A stretch of 64,000 nucleotides of DNA from Delphinapterus leucas (GCF_002288925.2 NW_022098008.1:8155442-8219441); one strand, 5' to 3'. Positions 11,690 through 23,572 are shown, counted from the stretch's first letter. Notes: a model not told the origin generated them from the letters alone. Numbers and translations: made by a program.

Positions 11690-12125
11690 CTTCCACTGTC
11701 GTCACCTCACAGCCCATCTCCTTGGCGGCAGCCAGGGTAAACCAACATAAACAGATCACATGGCTTCCTCGCTTCCACATCACCCTGCATTGGCTTCCAC
11801 TTTTTATTAGCATCAAATCCACCCTCTTTCCTGGGGTGCACGGGCGTGATCTCTCTCCTGCACCATCTCTGACTGCATCTGCTACCAGGACCCTCTTGGT
11901 TCAATACCATCCAACACGTCCATCCATCCTTGTGTGTCCTGCACACTCCAGTTACATTCTTCCTAGGAGCCAGTGTACTCTCTCCATCTGGAATGTTCCA
12001 CCTGCAGTCTTCACTGGGCTGGCTTCTACAGGACTCAGCCCAGATGTCACTTGCTCAGAGGATTTGCCTTGACCGTCCTATTCTGCCCCTGTCCCAGCCA
12101 CTCTCCCTACGTCACTGCTATGTTG
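11690..12125 (+). mobile_element. LINE-2 fragment (3' end region)
   Basis: L2 3' sequence in sense orientation: 'atctggaatgttccacctgc' (11987-12006) and 'cagcccagatgtcacttgct' (12037-12056) match the conserved L2 3' region ('...gcctggaatgctcttcc...', '...tcaaatgtcacctcctcag...'). Several chance frames overlap it. Confidence 0.78.
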
Positions 12126-12882
12126 TGTTGCATTCACGACACTCACCATCCCTCTCTCTCCTCCTTAAAGATCCCAGCTTTGAATCTCATGTCCCCAGAC
12201 TATATTACCCACTAGCCCTAATGAGGCTGCCAACTCTCCCTCTCATTTCTAGCAGGTATGATTTCCTAAGTCAGTGTCACTCTCCCGATGCCACTCTCTT
12301 TTATTCTGGGCAATTTCAATACATCTATAGTCCAGCCTGTGGATTCTTGCTTAGTTCCTTGAATTCCTCTCTTCCACAACACCTGAGCCCTTTCACCTTT
12401 CCTCCCTCTCTCCCTCCTTACTCAGCTCCCATTCCTCGGGTGATCATTACAATTTTTCTTTGCCCATATCCTTGACTCTCTTGGCTTCATGCATTGTCAT
12501 CCTTGCTTGGCAAAACCACTACCTGGAAAGCCATCTCTGCCAATTGAGTGTAGCTGGAGAAAAACACATGCTGACTGATCTCACTTGAAATTCACAATGA
12601 AGAAACTCAGGTGGACCTTTAGTAATGTCAAGCATATGATCTATCGACCCTGGTTTACTCACTTTCCCATTTCTCCTGAATGACTGCTTCACCAGCTTTT
12701 CCTCTTTCCTCAAATTCCCAAAACCTTCTCTCCTCTCCCCACTTTCAGCTAGTGACCTGGCTTTCTACTTGACTAGGAAACTGGAAGCACTCCGAGGAAG
12801 ATGTTCAGACTGTCCCCATGGCATCTCTCTTCTTCCAAGCATCTGTGTTTACATATTCTGCCTTTCGTCTGCTCACCAAAGT
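12126..12882. other. CT-rich sequence, possible further LINE-2
   Basis: Pyrimidine-rich sequence of L2-like texture (for example 'cctttcctccctctctccct' at 12398-12417) between two clearer L2 blocks. I cannot align it confidently. No gene seen. Confidence 0.35.
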
Positions 12883-13030
12883 CCGTGGTTCTCAGAGTGT
12901 GGCCCTGGACCAGCAGCATCAGGGGCTCTAGGAACTTGTAAGAAATGCAGATTCACAGGCCACATCACAGAACTCTGTTTGAACAAGCCCTTGGGGAATT
13001 CTGATGCAGGTGCAAGGTTGACAAACACTG
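12883..13030 (+). mobile_element. hAT-Charlie non-autonomous DNA transposon (MER20-like)
   Basis: Begins 'ccgtggttctcagagtgtgg' and ends 'ttgacaaacactg', close to the MER20 consensus with its terminal inverted repeats ('cagtggttctcaaagtgtgg' and 'tttgagaaccactg'). Shorter than full length because of internal deletions. Confidence 0.7.
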
Positions 13031-13219
13031 CTTGAGAGAAACCCACAATTAGCTACATCAAAGGTCAACCTTTTGTGTTTCCCATCCCCTCTGCCTTACT
13101 CAAGGGTGTTGCTCTAGCAAGGCCCCCTTTCTCTCCTAAATACATTATGAACCTCCCCCTTTCTCTGAGATCATCCCCATCAGCATAGAAACCTGCTATG
13201 AATCATCTCATCTTACCAA
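13031..13219. other. Unassigned, possible LINE-2
   Basis: About 190 bp between the MER20-like element and the LTR; L2-like pyrimidine texture only. Confidence 0.3.
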
Positions 13220-13503
13220 AAAAAATTATTTGACCCTCAGACAGAAGCTGATGCTGCTGTCTTGGGGCAGAATTCCTTCTTCTGTAGAAAACCTCAATTT
13301 TGCCCCTCAGGCCTTCAACTGATTGGGTGAGGTCCACCCACATTGTTGAGGGTAATCTCCTCTACTTAAGGTCAACAGATTTGACCACATCTACATCTAA
13401 CTATGTGTATAAAATACTTTCAGAGCAATACCTAGATTAGTGTTTGATTAAATTACAGGGTACTATAGCCTAGCCAAGTGGACACATACAACTAACCATC
13501 CAT
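13220..13503 (-). mobile_element. ERVL-type LTR fragment (MLT2-like)
   Basis: On the minus strand it starts near 13503 with a degenerate 'tgGATGGTTA' end and reads toward the 'attgaaggcctga' region; on the plus strand 'caactgattgggtgaggtcc' (13316-13335) and 'tagtgtttgattaaatta' (13438-13455) match the 5' half of MLT2-class LTRs. Solo LTR remnant of an ancient endogenous retrovirus-like element; no coding part seen. The subfamily is uncertain. Confidence 0.6.
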
Positions 13504-14575
13504 GTGCTGTGACTCCCCAAATCCATATTTTAGTCTAGGCCACTTTCCTGAATCGCAGACTTGTGTATCTGCCAGCTCAATATCTTCACTTGGAGACCCA
13601 ACGCAATCTTCAAAGTTGAACTTTATTGATAACTTCTTCATCTCACTTGGTGGCAACTTCATCCATCCAGCCCCCCATTCTTAAACCTCTGAGTCATTCT
13701 TAAGGCCTCCCTTTCACACCCCTCAAGCAAATCTTGTTAAAGCTCCCTTTCTCACAGCCTCCTCTGAGACCACCTTGGCCCCCAGCACCGTCACCTCTGG
13801 CCTGGATGCTGTAATCGCCTCTGAAATGTTTCCACACTTGTTCTCTAATCTCAAAAGCAACCTGAGTGATCCTCTTCATATGTAACCTGAAACATGCCAT
13901 TTCTTTGCTCTGGACCACACTCCATCTCCACCTTGTGCTCAGAATAAAAGGCAAATCCTCACCACAGTCCACCAGCCCTACAGGATCTGCTCACTTTCCC
14001 TCACTGACCAGACCTTCTGTTCTGCCCTTTATATAGACCTCTCTGACCACACTGGTCCCTGGTGCTCCTTAGGTACAGCAGACAACCTCCAGGACCTTGA
14101 CACCAGAACATTCTCTCTGCCTGGGATGCTCTTCCTTGGATACCCACATGCTCACTCCCTCCTCCTTCAAGTCTTTACTTGCATCTCACTTCTCATCAAG
14201 GCCTCCTGAGCCTGTGATTCCAACCTGCACACCTGTCCACTCCAGTGCTCTGACCATCCTCATCCTGTTGACTCTCCCTTGGGTTCATAACCTCCTCACT
14301 ACATTTATTTCACTCCTCACCTGCATGGTCTAGCCCTTCCTCTAGAATGCAGCCTTTCTGTTCCTTACATGACATCTCCCATATGCACAGAGGGCACCTG
14401 GCACGTATGGAAGGAATGAGCCATCTTGTGAATGTATCTTCTCGATGCGTTTTTGCCTTATTTCTCTCCGGCACTAGAGTAGAAGCCCCTTGAGGACAAG
14501 AACTTGCCTCTCATTCAAGTGCCTTGAAAAGTCCCTGGCACAGGGCAGGCGCCCATCTTTAGGGGGTGCTGGGAG
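13504..14575 (+). mobile_element. LINE-2, 3' end of ORF2 and 3' UTR
   Basis: The longest L2 copy here. Sense-strand landmarks in order: 'caaatcttgttaaagctccc' (13727-13746), 'ggcctggatgctgtaatcgc' (13799-13818), 'cctgggatgctcttcc' (14120-14135) and 'tccttcaagtctttactt' (14162-14179). It ends with the usual L2 signature 'agtagaagccccttgaggac' (14479-14498), then 'ccctggcacagggcaggc' (14532-14549). Decayed, non-coding. Confidence 0.85.
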
Positions 14576-14578
14576 CTT

Positions 14579-14902
14579 GTCTTAGTCCATCAGGCAGGTA
14601 TAACAAAATACTTTCAAATATACTATAAACCACAAAATCCATTCTGCACAGTTCTGGAGGCTGAATGTTTGAGATTGGGGCACCAGTGTGGTTGGGTAGG
14701 GGTCCTCTTTCAGGTCACAGACTTTCCTTGTGTCTTCATGGAGCAGAAAGTGTTCTCTTTTATGAGGCATTAATCCCATTCCTGTGGCTCCAACCTCATG
14801 ACTTAAGCATCTCCCAAAGTCCCTACCTCCTAATACCATGACTTGGGGGTTAGGACTTCAACATACCAATTTTAGGGGGACACAAACAATCAGACCATGG
14901 CC
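14579..14902 (-). mobile_element. MaLR solo LTR (MLT1/MST type)
   Basis: Plus strand opens with 'gtcttagtccatcaggcagg' (14579-14598) and closes with 'acacaaacaatcagaccatg' (14880-14899), the reverse complement of both ends of a MaLR LTR. The internal 'ggcattaatcccattcctgt' (14766-14785) and 'cctcctaataccatgacttg' (14826-14845) are family landmarks. Non-coding. Confidence 0.83.
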
Positions 14903-15114
14903 GAGCTCCTCTGACTAATGACGGTCTTCAGGGATGAAAGACAGGCCAGTTCCTGTGAGTTGCACTAACTCATCATCCTCTTGCCCAGGTGCAGTGGGCT
15001 GGGCTTGCTGGCTTCTGGAAGGTTTGGAAATGAGCACTACTTTTAACAACACAATATCCAGTTTACAGACATCCCCCACTCTGCTCTTTTCCCTGAAATA
15101 TCAGATGCTCAATA

Positions 15115-15467
15115 TCGTAGAGCATCACTTCTATGTGGAGTCTAGAAAAATGGTACAGATGAGCTTATTTGCAAAGCAGAAATAGAGTCACAGAGGTAGA
15201 GAACAAACTTATGGTTACCAAGGAGGGAAGTTGGGATGGGATGAATTGGGAGATGGGGATCGACATATATACACTACTATGTGTAAAATAGATAACTAAT
15301 GCAAACATAGCACATAGCATATAGCACAGGGAAATCTACTCAATGATCTGTGGTGACCTAAATGGGAAGGGAATCTAAAACAGAGCGGAACTGATTCACT
15401 TTGCTGCACAGCAGAAACTAACACAACGTTGTAAAGCAACTATACTTTAATTAAAAAAAAAAAAAAA
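15115..15467 (+). mobile_element. 5'-truncated LINE-1 (3' UTR only)
   Basis: L1 3' end: 'tatgtggagtctagaaaaat' (15132-15151) through 'gaaactaacacaacgttgta' (15414-15433) to a poly(A) tail (15453-15467). The target 'cagatgctcaatat' precedes it and 'cagatgcccatatt' follows it (15468-15481), an imperfect target-site duplication. Confidence 0.9.
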
Positions 15468-15484
15468 CAGATGCCCATATTAAG

Positions 15485-16969
15485 CTGATTTCTCCTGGGT
15501 GGGCATCCTAATGGGGTAGGAGAGGTCCCACCCACACAATAAGTCCTGATCTTGCTGAAACCTGAAAATTTGAGCCTCAGAGCAGGTCAAAGAGAGGCCC
15601 CCAGAACCCAGCCAGGCATCCCTTTAGAACCCTGGACCTATCAGCTGCTCCATCTCCAGGCATCGGAGACCTGTCTTCCCATCACTCAAGAGCACATCAG
15701 CCAGCGACTAAAAGGTATGCGTATTAGAACTCGCATCTACCTCATCCGTGACTTCAAAACACTTTTAAAGGCAATAGCTTTTTCTTTTCCTTCTAATGCT
15801 GGAACTAAATGTTGTGTTGTCAAGGAAAAGGATTCCTACTTATAAAAAACATCCTTTGGGGAAAGGGGGAATGATTTTTATCTGGAAACCGATGGGGCAA
15901 AAGGGATAACAATTGACACGCTGCAACAAAAACCAGGAAAACTCTTCCGGATGAGGAGAGCTGGGGAAGGGCAGAAACTCCTGAACAAGAAGACAGAGTT
16001 GTGGCTCTCTGGTGGGTGTTGCTGGAGCTGACAAAGAGCGGGCGTCCGTGCGGTTTGCAGACGGTCCTCTCCTCCCGATGGCTGTGTAAGGGGTTTGTCT
16101 CCAGCCTCCATCAAGTTGCTGCAGCCCCACTGCCTTCCCCTCTCTTCCCTCTATTGGCTTCTGAGTATGTCATTAACTTTTAAATCTGGCAGTTTAAATG
16201 CTTGCATAGCCTGACTCCCCTTCACCTAGAAGAATCATTACAACCTGTGTCTCTCCTCATACATGTGAACCATCTCACTCAGGCACGTGGAAGGATCATC
16301 TCAATGATTCTACTTTAACTCCTTAGCTATTACAAAAAGCAGTAATGTCAACAGGCTCAGCTTGCCCTCGAAACAAGAGCTGCTCCCAAGAGCATCTGGT
16401 CAGCTTAGCTGATGCAAAGGCCTGGCTGGCCCGGGGGACACCCCAGCCAGAGTCGTCATCCGGAAACCAGATGGCCTCGAGACTGTGTCCACCTGAACTC
16501 CACTGGGTCCAGAGGTGGGGTTCTACTTAGTCACCTTTGGGCCTGCCCTGCCCCTACGGGAAGTCCTTCTTCATGTCTCACCTGAACTCCTCAAGCCCAT
16601 GTCCTCTTCTTTGCATGACCATTTCCTGAATAGGCTTTTGGGCCTGATTTCCTCTAGAATAAAAGTATTCTATACCTTTTTAAAGGAATAAGATTATTCC
16701 ATGTTTTCTTTTTTTTTTTCTTTTGGTTATTTCTAGAGCTTTAAAATGTAAATGTAAAACACCAAAACTATGTTATCATCTCAGAAAGGCCAGAATGTTG
16801 TGAAATATACAGTAGCGAAAATGAGTCTCGGTTCACAAGCTCATATTTCAGAAGAAACCACACGCAGTCAAGGAGGTAATGATCGTGACACCTTCAGAAC
16901 GAATGGGTACTTGCTCAGCACTGGAGTGTCCGGGAGTCTTGGGGTTGTGTCATCCAGGGGTCACGATCC
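15485..16969. other. 1.5 kb without a recognised gene or repeat
   Basis: Higher-GC sequence with chance frames of about 60-97 codons on both strands. No domain, splice structure or repeat family recognised. A T-run lies at 16709-16719. Confidence 0.4.
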
Positions 16970-17175
16970 AGCCCCTGGGAGCCGAGCTGCCTGCATTCAA
17001 ACCCCAGCTCCTCCTCTTGTTAGCTCTGTGACCTTGGGCAAGTGGCTTCACTTCTCTCTGCTTCAGTTTTACATCAGTAAAATGAGGGGGGCAACAGTAG
17101 CTAGGGCATTAGGAAGTGGTGAGGTTTAAATAAGTTAATTAACATAAAGAACAAAGTATGGTACTGAACATCTTG
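16970..17175 (+). mobile_element. MIR SINE
   Basis: Well-preserved MIR: 'ctgcctgcattcaaacccca' (16987-17006), 'gttagctctgtgaccttggg' (17019-17038), then 'cagttttacatcagtaaaat' (17064-17083) and 'aggtttaaataagttaatta' (17122-17141). These match the tRNA-related head, core and 3' end of MIR in order. Confidence 0.88.
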
Positions 17176-17744
17176 TACCATAGAAAGGTCTACTATGATC
17201 ATTCATTCTTAATTTTCTATAAATAAATATAATTTTGATTCTGAGAATCCATCTAACCAGACTAGCAGGAAACTTACTTCTGGCCTTCAGGGGTTCCTCT
17301 GGGGAAGGGAGAGCCTCTGAGCCCCTGGGACGTCAGCAGGCCCAGGTCTGTCCGCACAGACCCCTGCCAGACCCTGTGATCTCCAGCAGGTCCTGGGCTC
17401 CTGGGCCAGGCTTGGACCACAGCACTCTGCCCAGGTCTCCCAAGAGTCCACATGCCAGGACACACCTCAGGCACAGGTATTCCCAGCACCTGGTACAAGG
17501 TCTGGAGTGTGCCCTGCACTCAACAAGGCAAAGAAGAAATGACAACAGTCAGGCAGTAGGAATAGGACGGGGTCCCCGCCTTCTACTTAAGCATCGGTGA
17601 AAAGGATCCCTCCCCAAATCCCCAACCTGCCCTTGAGGACCCAAATGGAGCAGAAAGGCCCACAGTTCACTTTATAAGGTCAATTTACAGGACGTGAAAT
17701 GCAGCCATATTTTCAGAGTACAGATAAAACTTAATCTTGGATAT
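17176..17744. other. Unassigned
   Basis: About 570 bp, GC-richer in 17290-17460. Overlapping chance frames only (longest 121 codons); no domain or repeat recognised. Confidence 0.4.
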
Positions 17745-17835
17745 TGTAGCAGAAACTTGAATGACATGGAAAGATGTTCACAATATTTTGTTAAATGAAA
17801 AAGGTCAGGTTATAAAACAGAATCAAGAATTGTGT
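17745..17835 (+). mobile_element. Old LINE-1 (L1M) 3' fragment
   Basis: 'acatggaaagatgttcacaa' (17763-17782) and 'ttgttaaatgaaaaaggtca' (17787-17806) match the conserved stretch near the 3' end of L1M elements. It ends at the MLT1 LTR. Confidence 0.5.
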
Positions 17836-17837
17836 CT

Positions 17838-18252
17838 GTATGAATTTTCCAGGGCTGCTGTAACCAAGTGCCACAAACTTTGTGGCTGAAAACAAGAGAA
17901 ATTTATTCTCTCATAGTTCTGGAGGCCAGAAGTCCCAAATCAAGGTGTGAGCTGGGCCATGCTCCCTCCGAAGGCTCTAAGGGAGGACACTTCCTCGCCC
18001 ACCCCCAGCTTCTGCTGGTTGCCAGTCCTTGGAGCTCTTTTGTTGTGCTAGCGTCATTCATGCGATGCTCCCCAGTGCATCTGTCTTCACATGGCCATCT
18101 TCGTACAAGGACAGGGGTCATACTGGATTAGGAGTCCACTCCACTCAGATGACCTCGTATACCTGCAATGACTCTAGTTCTAAATGAAGTCATAATCTGA
18201 AGCTGAGGACTTCAATGTTTCTTTTTTGGGAGATACAATTCAGCATGTAACA
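17838..18252 (-). mobile_element. MLT1-type solo LTR
   Basis: Plus strand: 'ccagggctgctgtaaccaag' (17850-17869), 'agttctggaggccagaagtc' (17915-17934) and 'gagatacaattcagcatgta' (18230-18249), reverse-complement landmarks of MLT1 LTRs. Non-coding MaLR relic. Confidence 0.85.
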
Positions 18253-18544
18253 ATCTCCCATGTTAAATTAAAGAACCTATGTCTTTTTCAACAACAAAAG
18301 ATGAATGCATCTCTTTATGAAGCCATACATACACATACTTTTACCTGAATGAGATCTTACCCTACATGCTGTTTTCACCACTGCTACCACCTCCTCCCCA
18401 GTTCCCCCCATCACCCCACTCCCACTACCAGGTGAGCTGTTGACACCTGTATCCTTCCATATGCCTATATTTACCCATAGGTTCCTGCCTATGCCTTTGG
18501 AGACATACACTCATGATGTAAATGTGCATCTCCAGGGGAGGGTT
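18253..18544. other. Unassigned
   Basis: About 290 bp after the LTR with no gene or repeat recognised. Confidence 0.35.
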
Positions 18545-18720
18545 TGTTTTTTTAAAAACTAAAATAGTTGCTGTGCCTTTTCTGAATCTTGTTTTTCTGA
18601 CACAATAACATCTAGGAGAAATCCCTTCAAGCCATCTAATAAGGCTCTCTATCATTATTTTTAACAACTGTGTAGTACTTTCTACAAGTGTGGGCATTAA
18701 ACAAACATTAACCGTGATTA
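18545..18720 (-). mobile_element. Old LINE-1 fragment
   Basis: 'ttttaacaactgtgtagtac' (18659-18678) with the upstream 'aggagaaatcccttcaagcc' (18615-18634) resembles the reverse complement of the L1M region around 'gcagccattaaaaagaatga'. Weak match. Confidence 0.45.
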
Positions 18721-18959
18721 TCTTACGATACTTGGGGACAGAGGTGCTCTTCCATTATCTCTGTTTATCTGAGCCTAGCACGGCACCTGAGATAGGATAG
18801 CTCTCCAATAAACACGTGTGTCTTTGAGTTGCAGCTAAGGCATTTTTCAGAAACGTCAACTCTAACTCCAGTAGAACTGAGACCTAAGTAATCTCATTCC
18901 TGCCTGAGAAGGACACTGACATTTTAGGGTCCAAGAGACTAGCGTTTAACATTCTACAT

Positions 18960-19090
18960 AAACTATCACATTTAGTTATCCTAGCAGTTCAAGGGGGTAA
19001 AGTTCAGCTACAGATAAGGAAGGGGTCTCTGAGATGCGAACACCAAGCTGTGTAGCCTAGTGGTCAGACTGAGGACTCAACCCCTAATCT
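18960..19090 (-). mobile_element. MIR SINE fragment
   Basis: 'aactatcacatttagttatc' (18961-18980) through 'ctacagataaggaaggggtc' (19008-19027) and 'gtagcctagtggtcagactg' (19055-19074) follows the reverse complement of MIR ('...ttacagatgaggaaactgag...'). Confidence 0.5.
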
Positions 19091-19758
19091 ACTGATCCCG
19101 CAAGAACATCACTCAGGTTTTGTAAGAGAAAGCTCATCTCATTTGCTAGAACTGGCTCAGAAAAATCTAGATTTGGTTGTTCCCAAACCCACCTTGCAAA
19201 GTTTCATGACTATTGAAAATATACAAAACAACGAAGCAGACCAAAAATTTTTGAAGTTTTGGCTATCCAGGTTGCAGCCACTCTGCAGAGAACTGTTTTA
19301 ATTCTCCTTTGCTTATTTAAAACCAATGACTTGACTTTAGAGCCAGATGTGTTACACAAAAAGGGTCTAGATTCTAAGGGCAGAATAGAAACATTTGCTC
19401 ACACACGATGGGGCAGTGAGTCATCAGGAAGTGGTGAGAGAGGCAGGAACCTGGGATTTCAGGCTCTGAATTGAGCATGGACAGTGGTGACCCATGAAAT
19501 CTTATCAGGGCTAAAGTTGCTATGTATGCCTGCCATTTCTGGGAGAATATTTCCTAGGAAGATGTTTGAGAGCTTTTAACAAAGATGTCATATGAAATTT
19601 CCATTCCTTTAGTTACTTATAAATTTATGTGTGACTTTGACAGATGCTGTAAACCTTGATGCAAAAAGTGACAAAGGACCATTGCAATTAGGAAGGGATG
19701 TGAATTTCAAAGGTGAGTGCCTAGAATGTGCCTTTCTTACCTTCCTTAAATAGCAGTA
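19091..19758. other. Unassigned
   Basis: About 670 bp without a recognised gene or repeat. Confidence 0.4.
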
Positions 19759-19919
19759 ATGTGGTTCTCAACCCAGGCTGAACATCGTAACCATGCAGAA
19801 GGCTTTAAAAGTACTGATGCCTGTATCCCAATTAAATAGTATTGGATGCAGCTGAGCATCAAGATTCTAGAAAGCTCTTCAAGTGACTCTTGAAGTTGTG
19901 CAGCAGAAGTTGAGACCCA
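19759..19919 (+). mobile_element. hAT-Charlie non-autonomous DNA transposon
   Basis: 'gtggttctcaacccaggctg' (19761-19780), internal 'aagtactgatgcctgtatcc' (19810-19829) and the far end 'agaagttgagaccca' (19905-19919) form imperfect terminal inverted repeats of the 'cagtggttctcaa' type. The exact family (MER3-like) is uncertain. Confidence 0.6.
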
Positions 19920-20034
19920 CATCCCTAGAAGATTAAAGGATTAAATCTTCAGTTTAAGAAGTGGAAAGGATTAAAATTGCTAAAAACTAGAAGGGCTGTT
20001 TGTGAAATAAGATAATGTTAAGAATGAGAAATAA

Positions 20035-20225
20035 CCTCCTTCAAGTGGCAACACAGCCTTCTATGATCTGATCCACACCTCGCTCTTTAGCCTTCCCTCC
20101 AATGACTTCTTGCACTTTCTTGCAGCAGCTGAACTGAACTTTCTCTGCATAAACCACACCATTTCTCTCCTCCATTCCTTCGTGTGTCCTTACACTCTTC
20201 CAGGAATCTTTCCTTAAAGACCTGT
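20035..20225 (+). mobile_element. LINE-2 3' fragment
   Basis: 'agccttctatgatctgatcc' (20057-20076) is a near match to the conserved L2 3' region, followed by L2-like sequence to 'ctcttccaggaatctttcct' (20194-20213). Confidence 0.72.
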
Positions 20226-20694
20226 GATTGTTCTCGGCAATTCAACCCATGGTCTATCTCAGTGAAGCTTCCCTATGATCCTCTAAGGTGTGAACTCACT
20301 GCATTGCATTTAGTGATCTGTTCTGGTGCAGGTTCTCCACTTGACACCAGTGAACATCCTAAAAGCAGAGATTCTGCCTATTGATTTCAGGTTCCCATCA
20401 CCTAAGCTACCAGGGGGCCCATCAACAAATGATTGTAAGCTGAAGTCAGGAAGCAGGACCACATTAGGAAGCATTGGAATATCGATATCATCAATTGTAA
20501 TATTGGGAAGTGTATAGTCTTGACAGGTATACACATTTAAAAGAAAATTTGCTTTGTAGATGATAGCATCCAAAAGCTTAGATGAGAACATTATGGACAA
20601 GGAGGGCAATATAGAATTAGTTGCATTTTATAACGTGTTTATAAATGTGTCTGCATTTCCCCCCTTTGTCCTTATTTTAAAAAGCCAGTATCAC
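20226..20694. other. Unassigned
   Basis: No gene or repeat recognised. A 99-codon minus-strand frame (20609-20310) has no recognisable domain and starts and stops arbitrarily. Confidence 0.35.
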
Positions 20695-20808
20695 TATGGG
20701 GAAGCTTTTCACAATGTATACATGTATCAAATCATGATGTACACTTTAAAAATCTTACAATTTTATGTGTCAGTTATACCTCAATAAAGCTGAATTTTTT
20801 TAAAAAAA
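20695..20808 (+). mobile_element. LINE-1 (L1M) 3' end
   Basis: 'gtacactttaaaaatcttac' (20739-20758) and 'tcagttatacctcaataaag' (20770-20789) match L1M 3' termini, with an A-rich tail. Confidence 0.7.
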
Positions 20809-21474
20809 GGCCAAGTAACATAAAAGCATCTTAGTAGCCAGGAATTTTTTCCAGCCTGTTGGAAATATGAGACACTCAATTTCTACCAATGGCCCTTCAG
20901 ATGAAAGGATTTCCCTTGGGGAGATTGCAATGCCCTGAAACATGGCTGCAAACATTTGCTGACCTGCCAATTGTCTCTTGCAAGCGAAGTAGCCAAATGG
21001 CAGTGACACTTCAGAAATATCAGAACCTGGTAATTTATTCCTTGACTGTCTCCCCAGACAATTAAGAACCGAGCATTTCCCGTGTGCTCAGTAACCCCTG
21101 GGCTAGTCCTTTCCAGCAACTTCACAAGAGACACTGTCAGAACTCCTTACCAACAATCAAGTCTGAAAGAGAGGTCTCTGGAGAGCGTCTGCATTTGAGC
21201 AAACAGTGCTGGAGCCGAAGCAAGGGCAAACTTCTCCTCCCAAGTGCAGCGCATGCTGTTAAAGATGAAGTTCTTATCCAGGGTTTCTCACAATCGTGTG
21301 GCACTCTGGATTAGACTTTGCAGTATGACAGCAATTGGACCAACAGCGCTTGGCTGGTGAATGCTTTATGTATCCTGTCAAGCTTAATGTGGCATGCTCC
21401 AGGCGATTCCGCAGTGCTGGGCACGTGGGGAGCCTGTTGAAGGCTGTCAAGGGTCCCACAGGATGAGGATGGAG
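20809..21474. other. Unassigned
   Basis: About 670 bp with chance frames only. Confidence 0.4.
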
Positions 21475-21610
21475 CAGAATCACAGGGTGGTCAGCATTCA
21501 AAGGGGGTCAAGGGATCATCTCTGTCCGCCCCTTCATACTGCAGATGAACTAAGGGAGACCAGAGACTTAATGGTTTCTTGCTGAAGGATCACACAGATA
21601 AGTAGGTATG
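21475..21610 (-). mobile_element. MIR-like SINE fragment
   Basis: 'aagggatcatctctgtccgc' (21509-21528), 'cagatgaactaagggagacc' (21542-21561) and 'gaaggatcacacagataagt' (21583-21602) resemble the reverse complement of a MIR-class 3' region. Weak. Confidence 0.5.
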
Positions 21611-23154
21611 TGCGTGCCCGATCCAGATTTGCAGGCTTAACTGGAGTTCTCTGCCTGCATGCTCTAAATTGGCTGTTTGCACTGTCCAAACACAGCAGCT
21701 GCTTTTCAGGACTTCATTTGACTCTTCACCCTATAGGCAGCTTAAGGATGACTGACTGTATCAACTTGGGCAAGTCAAGTTGGAGCTGTACAGATGGTTT
21801 ATATCCAATCACTTCTGCAGTGTATCCCTAATACGTATGGCTCAACTAATCCCCTCTGGCATCCAGTTATTTTGCTGTCACTCACCAAGTCTGGCTGACC
21901 CTTATCTTTGACCTAAAAATCCCCGAAAGTTAATTCTTGGAATTTAAAGAGTTTCCAACAGGTATGTGAGGGTAGAAGCACTTCTATTAAGATCTTTGTC
22001 TATTCTTTTAAAAAAGTAGGAATAAAGGAGGAGATAGGGAGCCGAAAGGAAATATAATTATAGTTCTCTTTGCCTTGCCTTTCATCTCAGAGGGAAATGT
22101 GGAGTCTTGTGTAGCCTGTGGGTTGATTTCAGCTGAACCACATTCAACTCACTAGAAGCTGTTAGGGTATTTTGGAAGAGACTACAGAGCGGAGGTTGTG
22201 AGTGAAAAAGTTTTGTGTTATAAAACAAGAATAAATTGTCTTCAAAATATAGAGACAAAATTAAGAGAAAAAGAAAGGTAGAAGTATGGTCTCAGATTAA
22301 TTTCCCCCCCCCCCCCCCCCACCCATAGGTAAGAGCTATGCACAAACAGTGCCTTAGTTTATACAGGCACCTGTGTACCCTGAGTATCTCTTTTCTCATA
22401 TAGATCACGATTTCATAATGATAATAGCTGTCCCCTCCTGTTTGAAAGCAAATACAACAAAAGTGAGTTGGCAGATGCAACTCTCTTGACCTATCCTTCC
22501 CTCAAGCCAAAAAAACGTATCCATTGTTTTAAAAGAATTTCCATCTAAATAAGAAAAAGGAGCATCAGCTGCAAGTGGAGAGAGCTTCCTCTGGGGCACT
22601 GGAGACAAAGTAATGACTTCAAAAGCAAGGAAACAACAGGAGGCCTTAGATCTTCCCTCCAGGAACAATTTGACATTTGCTTTAAAAACAGCACTATTTA
22701 TTCCTTACTTGGAAGATATACATACACAGAGTCCTTTTCTTCATTAAATTGCCTTGAAATGAACAAATCCTCTGACAGATTTTTAATTCAGAATGCTTGA
22801 GAAATGGGCACAATTGATTCAGCATGTGAAACAAAATGAAACATGGCGTCTCAAAGTGGGACAGCGACTGTTTCATGGATTCTAAGACGACATGACTGAA
22901 AGATGCACTTTTAGTTCTCAAATGACTGAGAAAAACAAATTGTAAATTAGGTTACAGTGGGATGCCTTAATGACAGTGTGAATTAGATGCGTGAATTGAT
23001 CACACCATTCTCGCCTTACCTGAACGCCTTTGTTCTATTCTCTGGGATTTGGAAATTTCTCTCACTTTTGGTTGCATTGGTGGCCCTGCACTAGGCAATC
23101 CATCTGCATAGATTTCAGTAGTACTTTATTTCCACCTACTTCTTCTCTTAGGCC
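21611..23154. other. 1.5 kb without a recognised gene; holds a poly-C tract
   Basis: No gene or dispersed repeat recognised apart from the C-run listed separately. Chance frames up to 87 codons. Confidence 0.4.
22303..22324 (+). repeat. Poly-C tract
   Basis: A run of 18 C (22303-22320), then A and CCC. The minus strand is therefore G-rich and could form a G-quadruplex. Confidence 0.9.
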
Positions 23155-23572
23155 CCTCTATTAGTTAGCTTTTGATAAGTTATATGTGGTAAAAACTACC
23201 ACCAAAATCCTAGGGGCTTACAACAACAAAGGTTCTGTTTTCACTGGGTTCAGTGTGCTTTCGGGTTGCTGTGACAACTCACCTCCACAGGTCTTCATTC
23301 TGGGGACCAGGCTGAGAGAATGACCCCTACCAGGGACGTGCCATTCTCATGGAAGAGGGAAAGTGAACAGTGTGATGGCTCCTAAGTCTTCTGTTCAGGA
23401 ATACATACAACACTCTGCTCACATGCCACTGACCAAAGGAAGTCACGTGGTCAAGCGTGGCATGATTTGGCATGAAGTAAGATCCTCCTACAAGTAGATG
23501 CAAGAAGAAGGGAGGGATTCAGTAGAGAAGGGCAGCAAATGTCTTGAACCAATATTATAATCTGCCATTAAG
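23155..23572 (-). mobile_element. MLT1-type solo LTR (old)
   Basis: Plus strand: 'attagttagcttttgataag' (23161-23180), 'ctaggggcttacaacaacaa' (23210-23229), 'ggaagtcacgtggtcaagcg' (23438-23457), then 'aatctgccatt' (23561-23571). These follow the reverse complement of older MLT1 LTRs. Confidence 0.62.

Noticed and set aside
11930..12475. 181-codon frame
   Set aside because: Overlaps L2 3' sequence; low-complexity Ser/Pro/Leu content typical of CT-rich DNA.
20310..20609. 99-codon minus-strand frame with a protein-like middle
   Set aside because: No recognised family and no splice signals at its limits; adjoins an L2 relic. I could not exclude an old exon but have no support for one.
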